A stretch of 21,911 nucleotides of DNA from Monoraphidium neglectum (GCF_000611645.1 NW_014012955.1:1-21911); one strand, 5' to 3'. Positions 10,391 through 21,235 are shown, counted from the stretch's first letter. Numbers and translations are program-made. The notes: a model not told the origin generated them from the letters alone.

Positions 10391-10408
10391 GGCCACGCTG
10401 GGTCACCC
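10382..10408 (-). promoter_or_regulatory. Conserved promoter block, gene A copy
   Basis: Read on the gene A strand this is GGGTGACC, one extra C, then AGCGTGGCCGGCACACGC. It ends 179 nt before the gene A start codon and lies 170 nt before the gene C start. It matches 16456-16481 upstream of gene B, in the same orientation relative to the gene, except for the extra C. Confidence 0.7.
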
Positions 10409-10578
10409 CGGCCGCCAAAAGAGGTCACATTGGCCTACGTAGATCAATCTTCGATCGCGGCATGCACTTGATCCTCGGGTGGCTCGTGCATCGTTCATTT
10501 CGCGATCGCCGGGAGCCTGAACAAATTCGATTATCAACCTCCTCCCAGAGTCCGGGCCGCCACAGAGAGCTTCTCCCG

Positions 10579-13500
10579 ATGAAAACTTTGATACTTGCTT
10601 TGTTGGGTGCTGTCTACGCCCATGCGCTCGTGCCGGTGCAGCAGCCGGGGGTCCTGGCGGTCTCTTCGCCCCATGGCCGAGGTGTCCTGGTGAGGGGAGC
10701 CAGCTGTGAAGTCTGACTGTGCACGGGTCAGGGGGCACAAGCTTCCACCTGTGGGATTGCTTGAGATCGAAGGTTGGGATTGCCCCTTCCAGTGCAAATC
10801 TTGCAGGCACATGCGATTTTCCGCGTTTGCAGGCCGTGAAGTGCCAAGTGGCAGGGTGCCAAAAGTGCGTCGCGGGCGACCCCAGCAAGTGCAGCGTCTG
10901 CAAAGCTAAGGCCTACCTGACGAATTCAACAGGCACTTGCGGTGAGCATTATGTTGAGAGCAGATCAGTTGTTTGTCTCTGCGGAGCTTTCAGCGCCTGC
11001 AAACATAGCAGCGACGATTAAGGCGCAGCCAGCCGGCGAGCGGCCAGCCCTGGATTGTGCCCCTGTCCACCGCGAGTGCTGTACACCAAACTCTGCCCTC
11101 TCACCCCCAATCTCCACCTGAAGATTGCTTGCCCGGCCACTACATGAAGAAAACAAGCTGCACGCGCTGCCCCAAGAACCACGTGAGCCCGGGTGGCTCA
11201 ACCACAACCGCCTGCGTCAAGTGCCAGGCCCCGTTCACCGCCAACGCCGAGCAGAGCGAGTGCATCGGTGAGCTGGCTGCGCGGCGCTCAAGGGGCATAC
11301 TTTCTTGATCACGCCAACTTGTCAAGGCTTCAGCAGTCGGCCCCCGCATCACGTCGACACATTGGCTCTGCGGCAACCCCTGCCTCCCTGCTAGCAATGT
11401 ACACCACAACTGTCACTGAACGGTCGGCGCATGCATGCCCTGACCGCCAGGGCGCGTCCTGCCAGCACCAAGCTCCTAAAAGGGCCATTTAGCCCGCATG
11501 CACCCTTGACCGCTCCTGCACGGCGCAGACCGCCTGGCCTGGAGCCACTGGGGCGGTGACCTCAGCAACCGCCGCTGGAACCAAGCCGAGAAGAAGCTCA
11601 CAGTGGCCAAGGCCGGGAAGCTCAAGGTCAAGTGGGAGGCAAATGTTGCGGGCAGCACCAGCGCCACGCCCACTGTCCATGGCGGCTTCGTCTACGTGCC
11701 TGATTGGGAAGGTGTGGGGGCGGCGGGGATCTGCAAGACTAGCCATCCAGGGGAAGAGGAGGGGCGACTGCTAGATGCTTGTGCTGGCTGCGTGCGCATT
11801 CCGACTCACAACCCACCTGAGGCTCGTTGAGATGGACCACTTCCTGGCGGACACGATACACTACGATGCGATACATTGCATCCTGCCCAGCCGCCCCAGG
11901 GCTGCAAGGGGCCCCTTGCAGGCCAGCGTCTGGATACCTAGCTGTTGGCAACCCCTCACGTGCTGCCCATACTGGACGACCCCCACCCGGTCCCCGCTGC
12001 CAGGCAACATGTTCTGTTTGAAGGCTGAAACAGGGGAGGTGGTCTGGTCAAAGCAGGTCAAAGATTACATGACCCAGCTCGGCGTCCCATTGCCCGGTAG
12101 GCAGTTGAAACAAGCGCGCTGAGCAACGCGTTGGATCTAGCGAGGTTGCTCCGTCCACCCTGCGGGAGCCCCGGGGGCAGCTATCAGTATAAAAGGCCAC
12201 CTCCTGCCGAGCACACAAAGTGGCCTCCTGCAGCTGGAAACGCTGCCCTGACTGGCGGCTGAGTGCCTGCCACTGCGGCACACGATGTGGCCAATGCCCT
12301 ATTGCAGCCCCGTGCGCCCTCCATTTGCTATCAACGGCTCCACCCCCACCCCCTCGACCGCCCACCCCAATCCCTCCCCTGCAGCCAACACGGCTGTGTT
12401 CCCGATCATGTCCAGGACCAGCCCTGTGATCCACAACAGCGAGCTGGTGATCATCGGCACCATGCAGGCGGTCTACGGGGGCTTCGCCTTCTGGCTCGCG
12501 CTCCGCGCCTCGGACGGCGCCTTGGTGGGTCGCATGTTCAAGCGCCGGCATGGGATTAAGCAGACACAGGTCATCGCCAACCCTATTCTGTGTTTGCTGA
12601 TGTTCATTTACATCATGACCTCCACCGCCAAGAATCAACTCACTTTAAACACCTTATGAGGGCAGGGAAATGTGCACCCTCTCTCTCAACTCCTTGCGCC
12701 TGGCAGCTGCTCCTTGCTGGTCGCACCTTTACCGGGTCTCCTGCATGCAGAAATGCCCACCGCGCCTCTCTGAAATTCTCACACGCAACCAACTCGGTGC
12801 ATGGGCAACGCACCCCAGGTGTGGGGCAAGCGCGCGGACACCAACATTGCGGCGGTCATTACTACCAGCCCCACCCTGTATGAGGGCGTCCTATACACAG
12901 GAGTCAGCAGCCTCGAGGAGAATGTCGCATCACGTGAGCCTTGACCAGTTGCCGCGCATGCCCCGCCGGGCTGGACGCGCGGCGACGGGTGCGCTCTGTT
13001 GCGTGGCTTTGCCTTAGCCATGGCCAGCAAGCGCGGCGTAGTCACAGCCGCACAGCAACGGCCCAACCTGCGCCAGCGATGCATTTGTTGTCGTGAAAGC
13101 GGATTATTGCTGGCGGCCTGCGGCCGGCGCCTGCTATGTGGATATTGCAACGGCACCTGCAGGCCTGCCCCAACCTCCCTTCGCCCTCCTTGTTTCCGTG
13201 TGCACCCTGCCACCCCTCACCCCTGGCCCCGCAGGCCAAGCCTACGTATGCTGCACATTCCGAGGCAGCGTGGCCGCGCTGGACGTGCAGACCGGCAACA
13301 TTCTTTGGCAGACCTTCACCACCCCCGACAACGGCGGCCGCGCCAACGACAGCTGGTCGGGCGCCGCCGTATGGGTGCGCAGCGCTGCGAGCGCCAGTCA
13401 ACGTGTCGACTGATCCACGCTCTATTGCGAGAGTGGGCACAATGGTGGCATGCAATGGTGCATATCTTTCTGCGAGTGCCTTGTTTAGGCTGTGCGTCTT

Positions 13501-15609
13501 GTCCTTGCTCATTTGCAAAATCAAACAAAGGCGTTGGTGCTGGTGCTGCCGACTCTGCCCGCTGCTGCCACTGCAGGGCAGCGCCCCCGTGGTGGACAGG
13601 CAGCGCCAACAGGTCATCATCGCCACCGGCGACAACTACGGGTGCGTGTGCGCTGCGCAGCATGCGTCCAAGGCATTCACACACGCACCCCCAGCTGGCC
13701 CCCTTAGGTGGCCCCAATCAAGGCCACCTGCGATCAATTACACCAGCACGTCCGCAGTTGTGTTGAATTGCCACCCCACCTAACTGGGCCAGCTCGGCGC
13801 CAGGACAGCAAGCAGCTGACCAGGAGCACTTGCAAGATCAAGCCCTGCATCCATGCCTGGCTGCTCATGCACCGTATGAGAACGAGTGCCTCGCATTTGA
13901 ACGGACGACCCCTGGGCTCCCTTCCTTTTCAGGATGCCCGAGGAGGTGGAAGAGTGCCTGCTAGCGTTGGGACCCCTGACGGCGGCCAACAGCCCCCAGC
14001 AGAAGGCCTGCCTGCAGCTGGAAGGCGGCGAGGACAACTACCACAACGCGGTGCGTGTGTTTTGTTGCTTTTTGTTACTCGCTCCACAGCGTCCCCGCGT
14101 ATCAGGGTGTGGGCGTCCAGAGCGTCAGCATGCTTGACGGCTGGCAGCCAGCTGGCTCAATTTCCTCATCGAGTCGCCTGCGCGGCTGCCAGGCGCTAGC
14201 TGCTGGCTCGTATACGCCCGCCGCCTCGCTCTCACTGCCGCTTACCTCGAATCTGCGCACCCGTGGACCATCTCAGATTGTTGCATTGGACATGAAAACG
14301 GGCGCCGTCAAGTGGGCGACACCCGTCGATGGCCCGGACGCCTGGAATGCTGCCTGCCTCTCTGACAACCCAGCGGTGAACGACAACTGCCCCGCAGTGG
14401 AGGGTCCCGATTTTGATGTGAGTGCTTATGTGGCCAAGCAGCGGGCCTTGCGCTGCGCCAAGTTTTGAACATGCTTGCAGTGTCAGCGTTCTTGATTGTG
14501 TGAGATGCATGGATGAGTCTGTCAGCAGTGGCGCCTCGATGTGCCCTGGCTGGGGGGCATGAATGCTGCCCGCCTCGCAGCCGCGTGCCCCAACACGTCG
14601 CAAACTTGCACCTGCATATGCAGTTCGGCCAGGCTCCAATGCTGGTCACGCCCTGCAAGCCCGGCAAGGGCTGCAAGCAGCTGCTCATCGTTGGCCAGAA
14701 GGTAACCACGACCTGGCAATGACCCGCACCATTTGATTGCTAACAGATGCATGAACACATGCAGCACGATTGCCCTTCCCTCCATGTGTTGAATCAATCC
14801 CGCCGCCTTACGTCCTCATGATCACAAACGCAGTCCGGCATCGTTTGGGCCCTGGACCCCAAGGACGGCAGCATCGCCTGGAATCAGCGGGCTGGGCCGG
14901 GAGGCCTCATCGGCGGCATCATGTGAGTCGCCGCATCAAGCGCCGCTCTGCTGCATCTGACCTCCTGCTGCTTGCATTTATTGCTTGTGCGTGTTTGCAT
15001 GCCAGCCGCCATCGCCCCCTGCTGTCATCCACACTGCTTCTGCCAGCAGCTGTGACCACGGAAACATACTTCGATGTTAAGCTTGATGAAGCCCCCGTCC
15101 TGCCGCCTCCGACCTTCCTACGCCATGCTCATGGCAGGTGGGGCAGCGCCAGTGACAACAAGCTGGTGTATGTCAGCAACAACAACCAGGGCAACGCCAA
15201 GATCGACTTTCAGGGCGCCGATGCGTACCTGAAGCCCGTCCCGAACGTCAAGGGCGAGAAGGCCCCTCCAGCTTCCACAAACGGCGGCCTGTGCGTTGCA
15301 CTGGATGCGTGGGACGGGACCGTCCGCTGGACGTTTGCCAACCCGGCGCTGGACCAGTCTGGGCGCAACGCTAAGAGCCTGGCCCCCATCACTGTGGCAA
15401 ACGGTGTACTGGCCTACGCAAGCATGGACCCCACCGGGCGGCTGTTCATGCTCCGGGCGACGGATGGGAAGCTGCTGGGAAGCTACGACCTCGGGGCAAG
15501 CAGCGCGTGCGGCCCGGCAATTGTGGACGGAGTGCTGTACAGCGGCACGGGTTACACAAACTTTGCTCTCGGAACGGCGGGCACTAAGGTTGTGGCGCTG
15601 ACCGTATGA
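10579..15609 (+). CDS. Gene C: secreted PQQ-type beta-propeller protein with Cys-rich N-terminus
   Basis: Fourteen exons: 10579-10689, 10833-10941, 11124-11267, 11529-11711, 12004-12096, 12385-12524, 12819-12933, 13235-13374, 13577-13641, 13933-14050, 14277-14417, 14624-14701, 14834-14922, 15138-15609; 1998 nt, 665 aa. Residues 1-16 are a signal peptide. Residues 38-121 hold regularly spaced Cys in CxxC pairs (CQKC, CSVC, CTRCP, CVKC), like GCC2/GCC3 or growth-factor-receptor Cys-rich repeats. The rest is a quinoprotein-like propeller starting at HWGGDLSNRRW, with seven repeats of the type LxAxTGxxxW: CLKAETGEVVW, LRASDGALVW, LDVQTGNILW, LDMKTGAVKW, LDPKDGSIAW, LDAWDGTVRW, LRATDGKLLG. The overall pattern is like polyvinyl-alcohol-dehydrogenase-type proteins. 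I see no CxxCH haem motif, so dehydrogenase activity is unproven. It sits between the two FEA1-like paralogues and shares its promoter with gene A. Confidence 0.85.
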
Positions 15610-16455
15610 GCCACAGTGGTTGAGGTGCCAGAGGCTCTTGATGGCCTGGCTGCGTCATGCAGCCAGTGGCACCCATTTCTGGTGGAGGGCCTTGGCAGGG
15701 ACCGGCGTATGCCAGCATTATGTGCGCCCTGCCGAGCGCCACCTTTGCATGCAGGCCGGCTGCCAGTCTTTGACCCCCAGTTTTTAAGCAGGGTTCACAC
15801 TCATGCCTTGATGCAACTTGCTCGGCAAACGAAACACAGTCTCAGACAGAATGATTGGCAGGCTCATTCGCTGCAAAACCACGTGAGCTTTGTCTTGAGT
15901 CCGTGCGAGTCTTTGTTGTTTCTTCACAAGACAAGGTGCATCTTGGTCGCCGCATGTCGTGCAATTGCTACATGGATGATTGTGCTGCTAATAATCACGG
16001 GAAGGTCCCCGCACGTTCTCCCTGCACCCTTTTGTATCGCGGCCAGCGTGATGTGTAGCAAACTTGACAAGCGAGCATGCTGCTGAGAGCAATCTCGTGG
16101 CACCGCTTCAACGGGTAAATCATGGAAATCACTTCAGGGGTGATCAATTTGTATTTCGATTCAGGTTCACCAGATATGTATCAGTGCAGCGCACCACACG
16201 ATGACGCAACAGCCCAGTCAAACTTTGGTCAACGAGGGCGATGGACGCTCTGGCAAGAATGGTGCATTCAATAGCACATGCTGCGATAATAGCTGCGTTG
16301 GATTCGTCAACCCTGCGGTTTTGCTCGAGTTCACTGCCGACGTGTGAGATGCATCCCATCGGCAATCCAGACGCGCAGAAGCAACCCCCTGGTTCAGAAT
16401 TCCTTAAGCCCCGACGTGTATCAACACGCGAGACCCGGTGCGAAGCGTCGTGGCT
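15610..16455. other. 3' flank of gene C and upstream region of gene B
   Basis: No coding region supported. I found no plus-strand TGTAA after the gene C stop, so its polyadenylation signal is probably a variant. No repeats or RNA genes recognised. Confidence 0.45.
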
Positions 16456-16481
16456 GGGTGACCAGCGTGGCCGGCACACGC
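16456..16481 (+). promoter_or_regulatory. Conserved promoter block, gene B copy
   Basis: GGGTGACC followed directly by AGCGTGGCCGGCACACGC, ending 146 nt before the gene B start codon. Sequence on either side has diverged from the gene A promoter, so this block stands out as a candidate cis-element rather than general duplication similarity. Confidence 0.7.
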
Positions 16482-16627
16482 TTCGATCCCAGCACGCGCC
16501 CTCCACGCGCTCCGGCTGACGATCATCATTTTACGCAATGCGAAATTGCAAATAGGACACGCTAGGGTAGTTACATTGCTCGTAGTTGCATCAGCATCCG
16601 TCGCCCAACACAATAGCAGCCGCCGCC

Positions 16628-16877
16628 ATGAAAATGCAATTCCGGGTGCTGTCCAGCTTGGCGCTGGCACTTGTCGCGGCGCGAAGCGCATTGTCATACC
16701 CAGGTGAGCCCGTGTTAGGGACCAGCTGCAAAAAACTTGCTGCATCCGTAGGCGATCACGAGGAGCGGGCGTTTGCCGGGGCCACGCTCCTGGCCGCCCT
16801 AGCGAGAACTCGCACCAAGGCAGCAATGCTGCTGGTGGCGTTGCAGCCGCAGCTGCAGCCGCCGCCGCCGCCGCCGC

Positions 16878-16916
<39 letters not shown>

Positions 16917-18632
16917 GGTGGACACATTGTCGCTGCCGCCCCAGCTTCACCATTTTCATCGAGGCGGCACGGGGCAGAGCATACCGCACAAAGCACCACA
17001 CAAGAACTACCAAGCGTGTCAATACAAAAAGCACGATGCATCACGACAAACCTGATGGTCCCTTCTCCTACTTGCGTTACAGATGTGTGGCAAAGCTACG
17101 CTGGCACCACGTGAGTCACCTTTTACAGGCCAGGGCAGCTGTTGGCAGCTGCAGTTTTCATGCGTCACGTGATCACACACTGCACGTGCATCTGCTCTTC
17201 AGCCCCCGCCCCCCTGCCCAATTCGCAGCAACAGAAGCGAATAGTCGGCGCATCGTTGCTGTTTGCGTGCTGCTCACCAATCAAGATTGTGATGCTCTCT
17301 CTGATATCCTGGCGACAACTTGCCCACACCCAGGTGTGCACATCCAGACGGGTCCAGGGAGTTCTCAGGGCACGAGGGGCCAATCATTGACTCAACGGCC
17401 ACATTGGGACTTTTCACAGTCAGTGCAGAGGGCGGCAGCCCAACTACTCAACTGTGCCCGGGGAAGAGATACAGCATCAAGGCGCGTGACAGGCGCCAGA
17501 GGCTAGGCGTTGCATTGGGTCTTGTGTGTATGGTTGGCTTGGCACTTTCGCGCACTGTCGCCTCTTACATATGGCATAGCCTGCACTTGGAATGTTTCAA
17601 CACAAGGTGATCTCTGTTTTATATCCATCCATGTTTATTTGCGATCATTGGCTGCCTTGATCCCTGGGCTGCTGCTAAACTGCGGCCTTCAGCCAGCCGT
17701 CCTTGCTTGCAATCGCCACCTCTGTTTGCAGGTCAACCTGCCCATTCTGGCAACCCAGGAGCCCCACCTATACTTGACAGCCAGCGCTGGTTCATTCGAC
17801 AAGGTCCTGGGCGACATAGTGTCCACTTGCTCCGATGGTGGCACCAAACGCGCCACTGCGTTTGCCGCAACCTCGTACACCTCAATACTGACCCTTGGCT
17901 GTGAGTGTGGCAGTTGCGTTGTGAGTTTCCCAGTAACTGCCAATATCATGTATCAAAGTGCGTCACAGCACAATAAATAGCAACATTTGAATTTGGGGAA
18001 TAACATTTATAGCTTTGCTCGCTCGCTCGAGCACATGCGTCACGCTGCAAGTTCTGTGTTGCACCTTCAAATGTGGCAAAAAGAGTTCTCGTCCTCCCAA
18101 CCTGCAGGTGCTGACGCTGGCCCCGTGCGCCTGTTCGCCACGTATGCTGTCCGGGGTGGCGTGTTCCACCAGGCATCGCTCAATGTTTCAGTGGACGCCA
18201 CCTGCACGGCTGCCAGCTGTGAGCCTCGCACACCCGGGCGGTTGTTGCTCCTGATGACGGGCACAAACCGGTGTTGTAGGGTGTTTGAGGCAGCGGACGG
18301 TGGCCGGCGGCGGGATGAGAGTGACTGATCCTTTGCTGTCTTGCCAACACCATATGCAAAGTTATTTCCATTAGTTAGCATCTTTGAGTTTCTCTGTCAA
18401 CTCCTTTTCCTGCCGACTCCGCTTCTTGCCAGGCAGCAACGGCGGGGTACCAGAGGGACCCTCGACGTCGCCCAAGCCATCAACGTCGCCGTCCCCCGCG
18501 CCCTCGAAGCCGTGCTCCCTGCCATGCTCCTGCGCGTTTGGAGTTGCGTACGAAGAGAACCTCTGCGGCTACGCCAACACGACCCAGGACGTGCGACTGC
18601 TCCAGGTGATGCGTGTGCGCGCGCACGCCCGC

Positions 18633-18678
<46 letters not shown>

Positions 18679-21092
18679 GTGCGTGCGTGCGCGGGTGCAC
18701 GTGTGTTGACGAACACTGCGTGGGGGCGGCAGGGGTCACGATGACATCATGAGGTCAGGGATGCTGCTGGATGTCATGTCAGCAGCAGCATGCGACTATG
18801 CCAGGTGCCCGACATAGGCAGTTGCAGGTGCATTTGCACGCTCGGTAGAGCTGCGCCAGCGACTTGAATAAAACCCGCAGCTGCATCGCCACAGGTCGCT
18901 CACACGCCTTGCAAACCAGTGCAGCAATTCATCAAGCATGTGCATGCCTTGTTCAACGCAGCCTGCTGTCTCCCGCAACACCAGGCCGAGCTGGCCAAGC
19001 CGGACGCCAACTTTGCTGGCGCGCTGGACATCTATAACAACGCCCGCATCGCAAAGCGCGATGACGGCACCCCGCGCACCATGTAAGGCTCCATCCGCCC
19101 GAAGGGCGCCGCCCGCTGTCTTGCTTGAATACGTCGCAAGCTGGACCGCGTCCAGCCTCACTGCAAATTCAGTTTGCCACGTTTTGATGTGGCTTCAACC
19201 ATCATTTGCCATCGTCGTCAGGGTTTCCGTGACTAAGCGTAATTACAGCCAGGAGGCTTACTACGCCCTCTCATCCTCATACTTCAAGAAGGAGTTCTAT
19301 CTCGACGACGTGTTTGGGTGGGCGGGAGTTTTGTCATTGTATCGTCCTGTTGTGAGGGGCCAGCAACAGCTGCTGCGGCCCACCACAGGCTTGCAAGATG
19401 AGAGCGGGCGCTATGCAGGCCTGTCACGCCCCACGAGCGGTCTCTAATAGTCAGGAGTTCCCCCACACTAGCAGTGCACCCACATGCTGGCCTTGCTTCC
19501 CAGGCACGACGGCATCATCAGCACAGCCTAACAGACATGAATCTTCAACAGCGGCACTTTGCCAGTCGCGTTCCTTGCCTTCTCAACCCCCCAAATCCTA
19601 ACCATCCACTACACCCCAACCTTACAGTGCGGCCCTGCGCGGCGACGGCGATTACGCCGGGGCGTGCTGCGGCGTGCGTGCCGAGGTAGCAATTGCGGGG
19701 GCGCGCTGGTTCTCAGGCGCCTATGCAATGCACGAGGTCAACGCCGGCCAGTGCTTCGCCACTGGCTGCAACGACCGCCCCATCAGCCTGCTACTGGCGT
19801 GTGAGCTGATCGGGTCCACGGCTGCTGGGGTGTTTTTGCATGATTTGGGAGGAAGTGCTTGCTCAGCTGCCTCTGTCAAGCGTAACCCCGCTGGTTTTGA
19901 CATTGCTGGTGCCTAGGTCGCGGCTGCAATCCTGGCCCCAAACTCAGCACCCTCCTAACCTTCCCCCCATTTTGTGTCCTCCCTGACCCATGCACAATTT
20001 CCCCAGCCGAGGAGATCCTGCACGGGATGGCCCTCCTGACAGCCGCGGACAGCGCCGCCCCCAAGCCGCCCAAGGCCCCCAATGGCACCGCAAACCCCGC
20101 CACCCTCTTCCAAACCACCAACACAATCGCCAAGTTCTACTGCACCTTCTCCGCCTCCAAGAAGGAGCCGCTCTCGCCCGTCAACCGCGCAACTGTGACC
20201 GCTTCCACAAACGCGAGCGCCGCTGCAGCAGCCGGCAACCTGCCTGGCCTGGCCACGCACTACCAGACGATTGAGAAGGCTTTTGTCGCACGCTTCCTGC
20301 AGTACAGCCTCAGGAGCGCCTACGACGCCTCCAAGACCGCCTCCAAGGGGCTACTGAAGAAGTCTGGCGCCTGCCGCTCGCCCTGCCTGCGCCTGGCGCA
20401 GCAGGCTGCGGCGCGCACCTACTTCCGCGCCGCGGAGCCCATCATCGCCCGCACCAACCCCGACCTCGTCGCGCGGGTGGGTGAGGCTTGAGGACGAGAG
20501 GGCGTGGGTGGCTGCAGTAATCCACATGCTGCTGCCCGCCTGCATACCGTAGTCATCAACACACCTCTAAACAACAGATTGCACACACCATGTGGGTCGG
20601 TGAATCACTCAATACTGTATCACAGCCCAAGCAAAGACCCCCGCTCCTATCACTCACAACATTGCGCCAGTCACGCACCCTTCCCCGCCCCCGCCCCATG
20701 CCGTCCACTCCTCGCAGGCCAATGCCATCCTGACCGCGCCCGACCCCCTCAAGACGTACAAGGACCTGGTCCTGGCATACCAGGCCATAGCCACAGCCCT
20801 GGGACAGGTGCGGGCGGGCTCGCGGGGTGCTGCTGCATGGCCCTCCTAGACTGCAGCAGGCAATGTAGCTCCCTGCAGTGCATGAAGCCAGCGCCGTCAG
20901 CTGGGAGCAGAGGCCCCGCGGTCACACGCTCGCGGGTTGGCTTGCTGCTGTCGCTGCTCGTGCGTACGCCGCTGAGCTGGCTAGTCCCCCCCCCTGCTCT
21001 TTCTTACCGTCCCTGCCACCCCCTGCCGTGACCACGTTACCTGTTCCCCCCAGGACACCAAAAAGATGCTGCTCAAGTGCAAGACAAAATGA
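16628..21092 (+). CDS. Gene B: secreted FEA1/H43-like protein with extra N-terminal beta-rich domain
   Basis: Twelve exons: 16628-16703, 17083-17110, 17334-17481, 17732-17900, 18108-18218, 18433-18605, 18985-19082, 19222-19317, 19628-19800, 20007-20476, 20718-20807, 21054-21092; 1671 nt, 556 aa. Residues 1-24 are a signal peptide (MKMQFRVLSSLALALVAARS). Residues about 26-175 (exons 2-5) form a beta-rich domain absent from gene A, with CPGKRYSIKVNLP, YLTASAGSFD, LTLGCADAGPVRLFATYA and NVSVDATC. The pattern resembles reelin-like or Ig-like extracellular domains, but I cannot name the family. A Ser/Pro/Thr linker (about 183-203) leads to the Cys cluster CSLPCSCAFG and the helical FEA1-like body. 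The last six exons have the same lengths as in gene A (98, 96, 173, 470, 90, 39 nt). Intron 3 uses a GC donor. Function by family: periplasmic, possibly iron- or CO2-responsive (inference). Confidence 0.8.
16858..16914 (+). repeat. (GCC)7(GCT)12 triplet repeat in intron 1 of gene B
   Basis: Seven GCC units (16858-16878) run straight into twelve GCT units (16879-16914). The signal exon and exon 2 join around it in phase 1, so it is intronic; the poly-Ala/Leu/Gln frames over it are not coding. Confidence 0.9.
17482..17731 (+). other. GC-AG intron 3 of gene B
   Basis: The exon ends AGC ATC AAG and the intron starts GCGCGT, ending TTTGCAG before GTC AAC CTG. The nearest GT donor (three bases inside) shifts the frame and runs into stops at or after the next splice. 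The GC donor gives CPGKRYSIK joined to VNLPILATQ. Length 250 nt, phase 0. Confidence 0.65.
18610..18706 (+). repeat. CG/GT microsatellite in intron 6 of gene B
   Basis: It starts within five bases of the donor (CTC CAG|GTGAT), with CG runs up to about 18646, about 13 GT units (18647-18673) and interrupted GTGC units. Alternating purine-pyrimidine, Z-DNA-prone, and mirrored in composition by the tract at 109-238. Confidence 0.9.
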
Positions 21093-21230
21093 GGCAGTCA
21101 CAGTGATGCAGCCAGGCGCGCATAGTTGGTGCCTTGCATTCAAGAGCAACACCGAGCCGGCCCTGGCCGCCAACATGGGCGCCGCACGCCGCTGCCACAT
21201 TTTCAAAGCCGCTGCCTGGAAAGCCGTCTC

Positions 21231-21235
21231 TGTAA
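21231..21235 (+). terminator. Polyadenylation signal TGTAA of gene B
   Basis: TGTAA 139 nt after the gene B stop codon, a normal chlorophyte 3' UTR distance. Confidence 0.55.

Larger units (their letters stand above)
10203..10578. promoter_or_regulatory. Divergent promoter between gene A and gene C
   Basis: Only 376 bp separate the two start codons. It contains a TATAAG on the gene A strand, three direct copies of GCGTGTGCC, and the block shared with the gene B promoter. I saw no TATA-like box on the gene C side. Confidence 0.65.

Noticed and set aside
12670..13017. Plus-strand frame overlapping gene C exon 7
   Set aside because: The alternative frame 12819-12933 gives VWGKRADTN and SSLEENVAS, continuing the propeller; this one has no motif.
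14770..15137. 5' extension of the last gene C frame
   Set aside because: The frame is open by chance; the preceding exon (14834-14922) is in another frame and splices to 15138, where the PQQ pattern starts.
7355..21092. Idea that the inverted copies are arms of a transposon
   Set aside because: Similarity is confined to exons, one promoter block and a few intron bases; there are no terminal repeats, target-site duplications or transposase. Gene duplication explains it.
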